NCBI GenBank assembly: GCA_028456385.1
Contig: JALNQF010000001.1
Span: forward strand, 186,001 to 250,000
Direction: 5' to 3'
Source of the DNA: Ophiosphaerella korrae
Lineage: Eukaryota; Ascomycota; Dothideomycetes; Pleosporales; Phaeosphaeriaceae
DNA length: 64,000 bases
Shown here: positions 45,465 to 57,562 of the stretch, one piece after another
Layout: each line of letters starts with the position of its first letter
How positions within the stretch are numbered: position 1 is the stretch's first letter
The notes under the pieces: generated by a model
Databases searched by the model: none
Seen by the model: only the letters and a program-made list of their open reading frames with translations
What the model was told of the DNA's origin: nothing
Position numbers and translations under genes: made by a program

Positions 45465-48400
45465 ATGGCTGCACCACCCAACCCCTACGCCCCGCGCCGG
45501 TCGGGGGCATCGCCCTCGTCGTCGGCCGCGGCAGAGCAGGTCATCGGCAAGTTCAAGCGGATGGACCACATTGGCAAGGGCAGCTTTGCTGAAGTCTACC
45601 GCGGCATTCACATTGTAGGCACCTCCCAACACCTCCCCAACACCTCCCCAACACCAACCATTATACTGACTCGCGCCGCAGGAAAAGCGCCAGTCCGTGG
45701 CCATCAAGTCGGTCAATATGAACAAGCTCAACAAGAAGCTCAAGGACAACCTCGTCTCCGAGATCTCCATCCTGCGCAGCCTGCACCACCCCCACATTGT
45801 CTCCCTCATTGACTGCCACGAAACCCCGTCTCGCATGCACATCATCATGGAGTTCTGTGAGCTGGGAGACCTGTCTGCCTTCATCAAGAAGCGCGCCGAC
45901 CTTGTGAACCACCCGCAGACCCAGCGCATGATTAAGAAGTACCCCAACCCCGCCGTGGGAGGCCTCCATGAAGTAGTCGTTCGCCATTTTGCCAAACAGA
46001 TGGCTAGTGCGCTGGAATTTCTGAGGTCCAAGAACTACATCCATCGTGACCTGAAACCGCAGAATCTACTCCTCAATCCGTCGTCCATCTACTATTCCCA
46101 GAGTGGAACCCTTGAGCGTATGCCTTTGGCTGCCGATGCCAGCTCACTACTGCCAGCTACAGGTATCGAATCGCTACCAATGCTCAAAATTGCCGATTTT
46201 GGCTTTGCTAGAATTCTGCCAACAACCTCCCTAGCTGAAACGCTCTGCGGTTCCCCACTCTACATGGCACCCGAGATCCTACGCTATGAGAAGTATGACG
46301 CCAAGGCCGATTTATGGTCTGTAGGTACTGTATTATTCGAGATGATGTGTGCTCGCCCGCCTTTCCGTGCAAATAATCATGTCGAGTTGCTGAGGAAGAT
46401 CGAGGAACGAAAGGACCACATAAGATTCCCGGAAGGTATCGTTTCTAGTAGAGCCATGAAGAACCTCATCCGCGCATTGTTGAAGCGGAAGCCCACCGAG
46501 CGCATGTCTTATGACAGCTTTTTCTCAGATCCAGTTATTAGAGATGAGATCCCAGACCTTGATGATGAAGACCTTCCACAACCCATGTTAGCTTCGGAAC
46601 CAGAGCCCCCCGTTGAGCTGCCAAAGCGTGTTCAGAAAATGCCTGTTGACATAGGACGACGAACTTCCGATAGTCCATACTCGCAATCGCCAAGAGACCG
46701 TACTGGGATGGGAAGCACGCCCCCATCAAGGCCTATATCTCGACCTACCACTGGACATCTAGCAGGCACGCCACCCCGCGCTGCGTCAATTCGTCGAGGA
46801 AGCAATGCTCCAATCGAACCAATTGAGGAATATGTACCTATGCGTGAGCAGCGTCGGCCCGGTCTTACAAACGCCGCCACAGCCCCTGGTCATCCAACGC
46901 CCTTATCAGAACAGAGTCAGCGACGTCGATACTCTCGAGATGAACAAGCACCGGCGCCTTCTGGACTGAAAGACCACCTTGAACGTGACCGATTGCCGCA
47001 ACGCCAAGAATCTAGAGCGAGAGAGGCTGCAGAACGCGCTGCCCAGGATGCTACTCTGGATGATGATGGATTTGTGTTTGTGGAAAAGAGGCGTGTGGAG
47101 ATTGATGCCTTGGCGGACGAAATCGCTGCAAGCCCGCAATCACACCGAGACCGTGCGAGCAATCATGATTCCATGAAACGCCGTTCGACAACCCAAGGCA
47201 CTCCGGCATCCACGACTGATGCAACGGCTCCCTCCAAGGCAATCCAAATTCAACGCAAACCGTCATTGACGCACCAGCGCACTGGTTCTTACGGGCGCCA
47301 GTATCGCCCCAGCTTTGAGAGTGCGACATCGGCTCTAACAAAGGCAATGAATATGGTCAACATTCGAGGTCTGGGACTCTCGCCACCAGTGCTAAAAGGC
47401 GTTTCTCCACCGCAAGGATATTCTGCATTCCCTGCCTACCCTACTGCACAGAGCAGCATGCTGCTTGTTGGTGATGGCGGACAAACCACAGGCAGAGATG
47501 AGGCCACAATGAGGGTGAAGAAGATTGAAGAGCTTGCACAAATGGGCTACGTCATTTACGGATTCGCTGAAGTCAAATACAAGCAGCTGGTTCCCGTTGC
47601 ACCAAGCGAGGAGGGCCTTGGTATCGGCCCAAGCGGCATGGCTCGCAAACCGAGTACCGATGTGATCGAGGACGATGAAGATGACGATCTCACACCTGAA
47701 ACTGTCCTTATCATTGCTGAAGAAGCGCTTGTTCTTTTTGTCAAGTCTCTAGCGATGCTCAACAAAGCTATGGATATCACTGGCAGTTATTGGAACAGAC
47801 ATCGACGAGCCAGTTTGTGTAACGAAGCGACCGGTCGTACAGTTCCTATGAACGACCGTTTCAACCGCGTTGTATCCTGGGTCCGCGATCGCTTCCATGA
47901 ATGTTGTGTCAAGTCTGAGATTATTGCCCTCAAGCTTCAGCAAGCTCAGAAACAGCTGCCTCCAGATCATCCGCGCCACCCTCAAAATATTTCGGCAAAC
48001 TCTGGCTCGGCCACCACAGTTGGATCTGCAGAGAACATCCATCTCACCACTGGAGTTACGGCTGAAAAGCTGATGTACGAGCGAGCCATTGAAATGAGCA
48101 GAACCGCTGCGGTTGACGAGCTCACTGGCCATAATCTACCAAGCTGCGATATTAATTACTCGACGGCCATTTCCATGCTGGAGGCCATTCTAGAAGATGA
48201 AGATGAGTCTAGCAGCCGCAAGCTTGAGAATGAGGAGATTGTCGGTCTAGAGACAGAGGATCGGCAAAGCATTCAGAAGCGTATGTTAAATATCATTGTA
48301 CGGATATAATTAGTTGCTGACGTGAACATAGTTCTTGAGCAGACGCGACGTCGTCACAAGGCACTAAAGAAGAAGCTCGAGATCCAAAAGACACAGAAAC

Positions 48401-48477
48401 GCAACTCAATTACCAGCGCTCCAGTAGGATATCCCGCAAGTCGTGGCTCGCCGTCTTCCCAAAGCACCGCAAAATGA
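45465..48477 (+). CDS. ATG1: Autophagy-initiating Ser/Thr kinase Atg1
   Basis: Exons 45465-45614, 45682-48280 and 48332-48477 give 964 residues. The kinase domain (residues ~25-340) has the glycine loop [10 protein letters not shown], catalytic Lys59 in [14 protein letters not shown] (171-178), DFGFA (222-226) and the activation segment [15 protein letters not shown], which is characteristic of Atg1/ULK. A long Ser/Pro/Arg-rich linker follows. The C-terminal ~300 residues ([38 protein letters not shown]) match the tandem MIT domains that bind Atg13. The kinase starts phagophore formation under TORC1 control. Intron 1 splits the kinase N-lobe after GIHI. Confidence 0.97.
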
Positions 48478-49346
48478 ACAATCCGCGTGTCCAGTAAAAC
48501 TTTTCGCACAAGCATAACTCGTACAAAGGCCAAAAACGAACTCGATCATACATGCGCAACGACAGCGCAACATTTCTTCGGCGTTTATCGGATTGAGAGA
48601 TTGGCGTTTGGACAGCCACACCTCTCAGGAATTATTTCCCTGTTAATTGATTTCCTACCCCTTTTAAGCTTTCCCATTTCCAAGCAGGTGTAATAGGTGC
48701 CAGGACACGGGGAATTTGGCGCACGCATCTGCATATGATACCAGGTTTGCGCTGTGGAAGGGTCGGCACACTTTATTCATGGCGTTTATTTGTTTCTAGT
48801 ATTTGGTGCGGACTTTTGCAGGTACTTGTGTGCTTTGGCTAGTTAGTGCGATGCTATATCATGAGAATCAGGAGGGGCTAGTAGTTTGACTTTAAGTTTA
48901 TGGAAGTATGGGATGGGAATAAACTGCAAGAGAAGTGATGGAAGAGCAATGACAGTTCTTGGATAGGATAGGGGATAGGATAGGTGTACAGAATGAATAC
49001 GGTTCCAGCATATTGGGAATACATGTCTTTGCTACGACAGGATTGGAGGTTTCCAGGCAGTGTGCCCAGGTGTATTTGGCGGATTGATCGTGGTGATTGG
49101 CCAAAGCATGTATGCATGTTCATCTCCGTGAAGCAGCCAAGAACACACAACAACTCCACCTCCACATCTCGGCAGGACCCGGTCGCTCCACTCGGTGCTA
49201 AGCCCCGGGGTAATTTCAACGTCCTCATCCGCCCCAAAGGTCCTTGGATGCGCCCGCGCATTGCGCGCACAGGTCCCAGTACAACCATCTACTCCTAAAC
49301 CCTCTCTCCCTCCCACGACAACGCCGCGTCGCCGTTGTCCGCAACC
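48478..49346. other. Intergenic stretch between ATG1 and the MFS gene
   Basis: About 870 bases without a supported gene. A short imperfect GGATA tandem array (around 48960-48985) is visible. The last 300 bases before the MFS start are GC-rich promoter-like sequence. Confidence 0.5.
48959..48986 (+). repeat. Imperfect GGATA pentanucleotide repeat
   Basis: Four to five copies of GGATA(G) in 28 bases, downstream of ATG1. A minor microsatellite with no function inferred. Confidence 0.7.
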
Positions 49347-51359
49347 ATGGGCCTCGGCATCCTCGACGACCACAAGCTCGAACACGTACCCGGCACCGCC
49401 CTCGTCCTCGACGGCGCACAGCGACGAGCCATAGAAGAAAATGTAGCGCGCAGCGCGGGCCTCAAATACGACAAGACAAAGAGCATCCTACTAGTTCCGC
49501 AGCCGTCCGACGATGTGAATGATCCGCTCGTGCGTTGGCCCCCCCCCCCCCCCCTCCCCTCAAATGTCTCCCGATTCAAATTGCCTATATATATGTATGC
49601 TGGCGGCGCATGCTGACCCGCTTTCTGTGTGATAAGAACTGGCCGATATGGAAACGCGATGCTATTCTGCTGGTGCTGTCTCTTGCGGCGGTCCTCGCGT
49701 CGACGCTCTCGCCCATCCTCGCGGCAAACACCGTCTCGCTGTCCATCTACTTTGGCCGCAATTTGACGGATATGGCGCTGTTGACTGGGTATCATTTGCT
49801 CGGCGTGGGGCTCGCGGGGTTCCTTTTTGTGCCGTCGGCGCGCATATGGGGGAAGAGACATGTGTATCTGCTTGGGGTTGTGGTTGTGGTTATGAGCTGT
49901 GTGTGGGGTAAGTCATTCGTGTTTTGAATTTCGGGTTGATATGTATGTGAGGAAGGTATGCGAGACTAACTTTGCTCCTGTGTAGGTGGCGCAACGGGAA
50001 ATCACTATGCATCTTTCCTCTGGGCGCGAATCTTTCAAGGTATTGGGCTCGCGCCTTTTGAAGCTCTTGTCAATGCTTCTGTTGGAGACTTGTATCACGT
50101 CCATGAAAGAGGTGTCCGCATGGCCTTGAGTAACTTTTGTGTCTTTGGAGGCTCCTTCTTCACGCCTGTCCTGGTCGGTGTGATTGCGAACAATATCGGT
50201 TATCAGTGGACTTTCTACTTCGTCGCCATATTCATGGCCGCCATGCTTCCCCTAGTAGTGCTATTCGTCCCCGAAACAGCATATCGAAGAGAAACAAAGT
50301 TTGACATTGATACCATGGGCAACCTAGTCGCTATGGACGGGACCGAGCTGACAGAGTTGGGCAAAGCGAATACGCCCGCTAAATTACCAGAGAGCAGACC
50401 GTCATCCGAACGACCAGGAGAAAAATCATCGGAAGATACACCAGAATATACTCCAGCACAAGCCCAAACCAACGCAGACAAACCCTCCCATCACACCGGC
50501 CAAACAGACCACGTAAACTTCCTGTCCCGCCTCGCTCCCTTCAACGGCCGCAAAACCGACGAAAAATACCTTCATCTCCTCCTCCGGCCCTTTGCCCTCT
50601 TCCTCCACCCCGGCATCCTCTGGGCCTGCCTTATACAAGGCACCCTAATCGGCTTCACCGTACTCATCGGCATCGTGCTCGCAGCCATCATGCTCGGCCC
50701 CCCACTCTGGTTCGGCGAAGTGAAAACCGGCTACATGTACACGGGCGCCTTCATCGGCGCGCTCCTCGGCTTCGCGCTCACAGGCGCCATCTCCGACTGG
50801 TCTGCGCGGCTGCTCACGCGCGCAAACGGCGGCGTCTACGAGCCCGAGTTTCGCCTTGTGCTCGTGGTGCCCCAGCTCATACTGGGCGGCGCGGGCATCA
50901 TTGGCTTTGGGTACACGAGCGCCGAGGCACAGCGGTACGGCTGGTTTTGGCCGGATTTCTTCTTCGCCATGGTGGTCATGGGCATGGTTTGTGGGGCCGT
51001 CGCGAGCGCGCTGTATATTGTTGATGCGCATCGCGATATGGCGATTGAGGCGTTTACGTGCTTGCTTGTGTTCAAGAATGTGTTTGCGTTTGCGCTGACG
51101 TTCAAGGGGTTTGATTGGATTGTGCATGCGGGGCGGAGGGGAGGGGGAATCAAGGAGGTTTTTGTTATCGTGGGTTGTGTGCAAGTTGGGGTTTGTGCCT
51201 TGTCGGTGCCCATGTGTAAGTCTGGTGTGGAGTGCTTGACTTGTGACGATGCTAACGAGAATAGATATCTTGGGGAAAAAGAACCGGAGCTTTTTCTATA
51301 GGCACAATGTCTTCTTCAAGGCCACGGATTGGGTGGCAGACAGGTTGACATTCTGGTAA
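49347..51359 (+). CDS. Major facilitator superfamily transporter
   Basis: Four exons, 49347-49529, 49637-49907, 49986-51215 and 51265-51359, give 592 residues. The N-terminal cytoplasmic part (LVPQPSDDVNDPL then NWPIWKRD across intron 1) is the hallmark of a large fungal MFS family of the drug:H+ antiporter type. Transmembrane helices follow (AAVLASTLSPILAANTVSL, HLLGVGLAGFLFVPSARIWG, GIGLAPFEALVNASVGDLY). A central hydrophilic loop of about 130 residues separates the two halves. The substrate is unknown. Intron 1 is 107 nt and carries a 16-base C run close behind its donor. The stop lies 100 bases from the convergent CYP15 stop. Confidence 0.93.
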
Positions 51360-51459
51360 TGATTTCATAGCAGGTAAGGTGATTGAATTCTGGACTTTTG
51401 TTGTCAATACTCTTTGCGGATTTACTCGTGTATCATAGACCCTCCTCCTTACACCCCGT

Positions 51460-53479
51460 CTATGTGACTGAAATATTAATAATCTTAATATCAACTTCTG
51501 GCTTCTCCTTGTACACCTTCGCATTCTCAATCTTGTGCACAACATCCATACCCGCGACTGCACGCCCAAAAATCGTGTGCCTATCATCAAGCCAGGACTA
51601 GAAGCCTGTTAGCAAATAGTTCACGCTCAATTTCGAGACCAAAACTTACGGCCTTTTCCGTCGTGATAAAAAACTGGCTTGCATTCGTTCCAGGGCCTGC
51701 GTTCGCCATGCTCACCGTGTACGGCTTGTCGTGCCGCAAACTGGGCGTGAACTCATCAGCAAAATCGGTACCCCAAATACTGCTTCCGCCAGTACCGTCG
51801 CCCAGAGGATCTCCGGTTTGGATCATAAATTTGCGGATTACGCGGTGGAAGATGATGTTATTATAGTAAGAATTGCGTGCATGCGTAACAAAATTTTCGA
51901 CAGCTTTGGGCGCCGCCTCAGGGAAGAGACGAATGGTGATATCACCGTAGGTAGTGTGAATGACAGCGGTAGTGCCTGTTGCCGCGACTCGTTCTTCTGC
52001 CTTCTTGCCTGCATTGGCGGTACGCGGTTTCTCATTTTGTACGTCGCGGTCAGATTTGGACGCGGAAGAGTCGTTGGTGTACATATAGAATCGCACTTTT
52101 CCGTTTCCTGTGGTGACTAACATTGCGTCTCGGGCTTCGGCTTCCTGGAGTAGGGGGTTGTCAGATGTGGCCATTTCGACGGTAAAAACGCCTTTCTTTT
52201 CGGGCTGGCCTTGATAGAGTGAGAGCCAGAGAGGTCGGATAGATTCTTCTTGGCCGTATAGTTTGACGAGTCTGTTGGTGAGGGTGTTGATGACTTTTAT
52301 GCCGTACATGCTTCCATAGAGGATGAAGTTACTTGTTTCGTCAAAGATGACATTAAGACGAGAACGGATGGAGGGTTGGTCAAGGTCGCGTTCGATGCCT
52401 ATCCGGCGACCAAACTCCATGTCTTCAAGATGTTGGACTGCCGTCCCGGCCTGCTGCATTGCGTTGATAGTTTCGATAGATTCATCGTAGGTGCGGTAGA
52501 GCTTACCAGTCGCAAACTCGAATATTCGAATCTTGCGATCTGGGAAGGAGTATGTTGCAAACTGTTTTCCAGTTGGTGATATTGTGATCGAAGATGGAAC
52601 GCATTTCGCCTTCTTGAACTCGAAGAGGTTTGTTGAACTCTTCAACGCCCAGACATTGTCTGGCTTTTCAAAGTTCGCATTCGGTTGCCAGTACTCGACC
52701 ATGCCACCTTGATCTACGCTAATAACGCAATCGTATGTGTTGTTATAGGCCATGAGGCTCACCGGTGCCCGGTGTATGCTTTTTAGAGTGTGTAATGGCT
52801 CCAGATTGTCGCCTCTGCCATCATAAACTCGAATCCAGCCATTCTCTTCTGAGCTTATTGCAAGCTGGGGGAAACTAGCACCACGGCCATGTATCCAACA
52901 GACAGCTTTTGGACTATAGTCCAGGCTCAACATAGCCAACAGATCGAATGTAACAACGTCAAATATTTTGACTGTGTTGTCGGTGCCTGCCGTCGCAAAG
53001 CTCCGACCATCTGCGCTCACGTTGACTGATCGTATTTCTCCATTATGCGCCCGAAATTCTTTTACAAACTCAATGCCTCCAAAGTCCTTCTTCCAGAACT
53101 TGACGACTCCGTCAATGGAGCTTGTGATTAGAAAATCGGTATGCGGGGTTAATGTGGTAAAGCATAGCTGCTCACGGTGCATGAGCGACTTGTAGTAACG
53201 TTGTGCGGTTGGAAGGGCAGCCACGTAAAGCTTCTCATACGGCAGTCGTCGCTTCTTCTTTTTTGGTGCTGACGAAGGTAGCGCGGGCCCAAAGTCATCG
53301 TCATCGTCTGAAGACGTCTCTTCTATGTAAAGTTAGATAAATTGCCCGTGTTTGGTGCGTGTGTGCTCACCGTCGTTTACTTGGTTTGCAGGTCTTGTCG
53401 CCAGCACGCCATCGTCTACTTCCATTTCTGCACGAGACCGCTTAGCCTTGCTAGGCGACTCAGACCCATCGGATACCAT
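51460..53479 (-). CDS. CYP15: WD40 plus cyclophilin peptidyl-prolyl isomerase (PPWD1-like)
   Basis: Exons 53479-53371, 53322-51650 and 51597-51460 give 639 residues. The N-terminus is charged ([31 protein letters not shown], a nuclear signal). WD40 repeats follow from about residue 85 ([29 protein letters not shown]). The last ~165 residues are a cyclophilin domain with [32 protein letters not shown] and, in the last exon, [20 protein letters not shown]. Active-site Arg, Phe, Gln, Trp and His are present. This is the fungal homologue of spliceosome-associated PPWD1, and it catalyses cis-trans proline isomerisation in the nucleus. The last intron splits the cyclophilin domain just before its SWLDDRH motif. 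Confidence 0.95.
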
Positions 53480-53800
53480 ATTTATCGTCAGTTGAGTGTT
53501 GGGGTGAAGTAGAGAAATGTGAGATGGCTGCGCAAAAAGTTGACGTTCTTCAGGCTACGGACGATAGACGAACGCGGCGCGTCTTCACGTGGGGCCGACT
53601 CGCACTCAAGGTGAAGAGCTGGTAAGTCAACATTAGTACTGTAGATCTCACTCGAGCATTGCAAACTGTAGAGATCTGTGAGTATTAGGAGCAGAAGGTT
53701 ATTTCTTATTCATTCATTGTGTTTAATATGTATGGCATGGTTGCTCTATTGAATTTGAGTACCATGAGTATCAATGCTCGAGTCTAAGTGCAGCCTCTCC
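53480..53800. other. Short intergenic stretch, CYP15 promoter and RPT4 3' side
   Basis: About 320 bases between two minus-strand genes. No gene or specific site was recognised. Confidence 0.45.
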
Positions 53801-55081
53801 CTACAACTTCTGATACTCCAGCTTGCCCTCCAGTTTCTTCGACTCGGCCATCTTCCGCACCGCCTTGTTGAAGTCGTCTTGATTGATCGAGTCCCGATAG
53901 TCCTTGATAGCAAACAGGCCGCTGTGAAATGTTAGCGTTTGATCTTGGCCTATAGGCATGATTCAACTTACGCTTCGGTGACTACGTTTCGCAAATCGGC
54001 ACCGTTGAAGCCGTCGCTCATCTTGACTATGCTCTCAAAGTCGATCTCACCATCTGTGACGACACTGGCCGCATGAATCTTCATAATCTCCAGACGTCCA
54101 ACCTCATTAGGAAGGGCAATTTCAATCTTCCTATCCAGACGTCCAGCACGCAGCAACGCGGGGTCCAGAGTATCGGGTCGGTTTGTTGCCATGATGATCT
54201 TTGTCTGTCCGAGATAGTCGAAACCGTCTAGCTGGTTCAGCAGCTCCATCAGCGTACGCTGAATTTCTCGATCTGCTGATGTGCCCTCTGAGAATCTTCG
54301 TCCACCAATGGCGTCGATTTCGTCCATGAAGATGATACAAGGCTCGTGTTCCTTGGCATAGCCGAACATCTCACGGATGAGACGCGCTGACTCTCCAATG
54401 TATTTGTCGACAATGGCTGAGGATACGACCTTGAGGAAGTTGGTCTCCAAACTGCTGGCTACGGCACGGGCTAGGAGTGTCTTCCCTGTACCAGGTGGGC
54501 CATAGAGCAGGACACCTTTTGGTGGCTTGATGCCTACCCGGAGGAACAGTTCTGGGTTCTTCAGCGGCAACTCAATTACCTCACGCAGCTCTCGGATCTG
54601 TTCGTTCAGACCACCGATACCGCCGAAGCTAACTTGTCCGGGGTCCTCGAGCGACATGTTATAAACGAGTGGATCGACTTCGCGGGGTAGCATGCGCATT
54701 ATGGTGAGGGTGGTCATATCGAGGGCAACCCGAGTCCCTTGCTTTAGCTTCACCTTGTCAACCTTGGACCGACAGCCCACGACGTATCGCGGTCCTGACG
54801 ATGCTTTGACAATGACTGCAGCGGTTCAGTGTATGCCCCAAGAATCTCACGCCAGCCACGGAGGTCAACTTACATCGCTCTTCATCTAACTGCTTGAGCA
54901 CCTCTCCTATTATCTGGCCCACACTCTGTAGTGCCTTGATGTTGTCTTCTGATACGTCAAAGTCACGTTGCAGGTCCTTGAGCTCTAATCGTAGCTCCTT
55001 GAGCTTTGCCTCCCACTCTCTTGACTCGAGAAGCTTCTCCTTGTACTGTTCGATGGCATGCTCGCGTTCTGAGTCGCCCAT
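53801..55081 (-). CDS. RPT4: 26S proteasome regulatory ATPase subunit Rpt4
   Basis: Exons 55081-54874, 54815-53972 and 53921-53801 give 390 residues, the usual length. An N-terminal coiled coil ([23 protein letters not shown]) leads to an OB-fold ([22 protein letters not shown]). The AAA module follows, with Walker A GPPGTGKT, Walker [14 protein letters not shown] and the arginine-finger region [21 protein letters not shown]. The C-terminus ends [11 protein letters not shown], without the HbYX motif, as known for Rpt4. It is one of six ATPases that unfold substrates and feed them into the 20S core. It is divergent from RRP9 over 348 bases. Confidence 0.96.
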
Positions 55082-55429
55082 GGTGAGGATGTGTCTGGGT
55101 TTCGGTGGTCCGACAGGCGAGCGCAGGCGGTGATGATGGCGTAAACACCTAAGTTTGCTGCCACCAGAGGAGTTACAGGAATCACGAGGGCGTCGGTCCG
55201 GTGGCGGGCGTAGTTGCAGCACAGAGAGTCGGCGATGAGGCGGGGACGGAGGCGTAGAGGGCGATGGCGATGCTAACCGGGATATGGGCTCGTCTCGTGT
55301 GCCTGGTGGATGGTAGAGCTGCGTGAAGGTGCACGGGCGGCTGCGCTAACCTCGAATCGGCGTCAGAAAAAAGTTGGCCGATCACTTCTTGAGGAAACTT
55401 CAACAACTCTTCCCATTGCGCCTGCCGCT
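55082..55429. promoter_or_regulatory. Divergent promoter, RPT4 and RRP9
   Basis: 348 bases between two divergent essential genes. A yeast-type proteasome control element was searched for by eye and not found. No other site was recognised. Confidence 0.4.
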
Positions 55430-57205
55430 ATGTCGTCCTCGTTTTTCACCACACCGGCCTCGCAGCGGAAGAGAAAGAGAGCCGAGACTTCTTCAAGCGC
55501 ACCCAGAAGGCGCATTGGCGACTCCAATGCTGCGCGACCTGCGAAAGCTCCCCGCCGCCCTGAACGAGAAGAGTCGATAAGCGGCAGTGAGAGCTCAGAC
55601 GATGGCCGAGGCGCTTTCTTTGATGAGGATGGGGAGGACCAGTCGGAGAGTTCAGACGACGAAGGGGAGACTGCGGCAGAAAAACGGCTCAGACTAGCAC
55701 AGCGCTATCTCGACAACATTCGCACCGAGGTGGAAGAGGAGGTCGGCTTTGATGCAGAGCAAATCGACAAGGACCTGATAGCTGAAAGGCTGAAAGAGGA
55801 CGTTGCAGAAAACAAGGGCAAGATATACAAGAGCATTGCGAACGAGCTGGACTTTGGAGATGCATCACATGTATTTGGCCACTCAGGACTGCAAAAGGCT
55901 GTTACAGGCTGCGCGGCCAAGCTGCCCTTCGCATGGACCATCAGCAAAGATTTATGCGTCGAGAAATGGGAAATCGCAGATCCAAAATCTTACGCCCCAG
56001 ACCCAGAGCGACCAACCAACATCACACCGCGAAGAACACCAAAGAGACTCGTATGGCGAAAAGGAAATAAAAACAAAAAGGGAGACAGAGCTTTTCTTGG
56101 ACACACTGGAGAAATAGTGTCCATTGCAGTATCCGACTCGGGCAAGTACCTGGCAACTGGAGACAAGCATGCTCGTTTGATCATCTGGGACGCCGATACC
56201 CTCACACCTCGACATCTCTTCACTCGCCATCGAGACGCCGTCACCTCCCTTTCATTTAGGAGAGGAACAGAACAACTTTTCTCGGGAGGAGCAGATCGAG
56301 CCGTCATCGTATGGAGTGCGCCCGAGTCTGCTTACATCGAAACCTTGGTCGGACACCAAGACACAGTCATTGGAATAGCCGGCGGCCTTGAAGTCAACCA
56401 GGAAACATGTGTTAGCGTTGGCGCACGAGACCGCTCAGCCCGTCTATGGCGCGTCGTCGAAGAAAACCAGCTTGTCTTCCATGGTGGCGGAACTGCGCGA
56501 CAAAAAGGCATGGCTAAGCTGCGTGCAGGCCAATTCGGCAAGCATGTTGACGAAGAGGACAAGGAGGAAATCAAAAATGAAGAGGATCCACCAATCGCAT
56601 ACGCAGAAGGCTCTATCGACTGCGTTGCGCTTCTCGACGCGACCCTCTTCGTCACCGCCTCTGACAACGGCGCGCTATCCCTCTGGTCCGTCAACAGGAA
56701 GAAACCCCTCTTCGTCTATCCCCTCACACACGACCGCGATCCTCCCCTCCCGCCAGACGAAATGTCAGCAAACCACGACGCTACCACATCCGTCAAGCCA
56801 GGACCCCGTTTGCCCAGATACGTCACCGCGCTTGCCACCGTGCCCTTCGCCGACCTCATTCTCACAGCCAGTTGGGACGGCTGGATACGAGCGTGGAAAC
56901 TCGGCGCCGACAAGCGATCTATCGAGCCTGTTGGCACGGTCGGTCGTGTCCCTGTTAACGAGGACGAAGACATGGGTATGGGGAATGTCGACGAACCGAT
57001 TTTAATCAGGGGCATTGTGAACGGGCTTTCGGTCCAGGAGCGTGGAGACCGGGGCAAGGACGGGCTATGTATTGTGGCGGCTGTGGGGAAAGAACCGAGA
57101 CTTGCGCGGTGGATGTCCGCGAAGGTGAAGAATGGTATTCATGTTTTTGAGGTGCCGAGAAAGAGTTTGGCGAATGGTGTGGGTGAGGGAGAAGATAAGG
57201 AATAA
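55430..57205 (+). CDS. RRP9: U3 snoRNP WD40 protein Rrp9 (U3-55K)
   Basis: A single exon of 591 residues. The N-terminus has basic nuclear signals (SQRKRKRAE, APRRR) and an acidic Ser-rich block (SGSESSDDGRGAFFDEDGED). A helical segment (EKRLRLAQRYLDNIRTEVEEE) is conserved in Rrp9 proteins. A seven-bladed WD40 propeller begins near residue 220, with LATGDKHARLIIWDADTL and LFSGGADRAVIVWSA. Rrp9 binds the B/C box of U3 snoRNA and helps early 18S rRNA processing in the nucleolus. The frame is open further upstream to 55310. I chose 55430 because the conserved protein begins there and the upstream translation has no similarity. Confidence 0.93.
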   Translation: MSSSFFTTPASQRKRKRAETSSSAPRRRIGDSNAARPAKAPRRPEREESISGSESSDDGRGAFFDEDGEDQSESSDDEGETAAEKRLRLAQRYLDNIRTEVEEEVGFDAEQIDKDLIAERLKEDVAENKGKIYKSIANELDFGDASHVFGHSGLQKAVTGCAAKLPFAWTISKDLCVEKWEIADPKSYAPDPERPTNITPRRTPKRLVWRKGNKNKKGDRAFLGHTGEIVSIAVSDSGKYLATGDKHARLIIWDADTLTPRHLFTRHRDAVTSLSFRRGTEQLFSGGADRAVIVWSAPESAYIETLVGHQDTVIGIAGGLEVNQETCVSVGARDRSARLWRVVEENQLVFHGGGTARQKGMAKLRAGQFGKHVDEEDKEEIKNEEDPPIAYAEGSIDCVALLDATLFVTASDNGALSLWSVNRKKPLFVYPLTHDRDPPLPPDEMSANHDATTSVKPGPRLPRYVTALATVPFADLILTASWDGWIRAWKLGADKRSIEPVGTVGRVPVNEDEDMGMGNVDEPILIRGIVNGLSVQERGDRGKDGLCIVAAVGKEPRLARWMSAKVKNGIHVFEVPRKSLANGVGEGEDKE

Positions 57206-57562
57206 GGTGAAAATGTGCACCAATAAGAGTTTGCATCGTGTTTAGATACCAAGTGACATAGCTCTACTGTAGGCACTTCATTGTATAGTAGAATTGAAGA
57301 CTACTGTTTGTAGAGAAAGTGGCAAGCCTAGCAGAGGATTACTTGCCGAGCTCGAGCTCAATAACTTTAGTGTTGATCTCGCCAATAGTGTGCCATATCC
57401 ACATCAATGACAAAAACGCAGTGGAACTAAATGTGCTTTATTTATTCGCATACAAGTCCTGAAAAGTAAAGGCCAAACTTCAAAAACATCGGATGCAATA
57501 CGCGTATGTATACAGCGAATGCAATTCCACCACCCTTTTCCTTGACTAAGCCCCTTCCACAC
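57206..57562. other. Convergent 3' region, RRP9 and SDH2
   Basis: 357 bases between two convergent stops. AT-rich, consistent with two 3' UTRs. No gene was seen. Confidence 0.5.

Noticed and set aside
55141..55165. Proteasome control element (GGTGGCAAA-like) near RPT4
   Set aside because: Only an imperfect GGTGGCAGCAAA is present, and this element belongs to yeast Rpn4 regulation, not shown for filamentous fungi.
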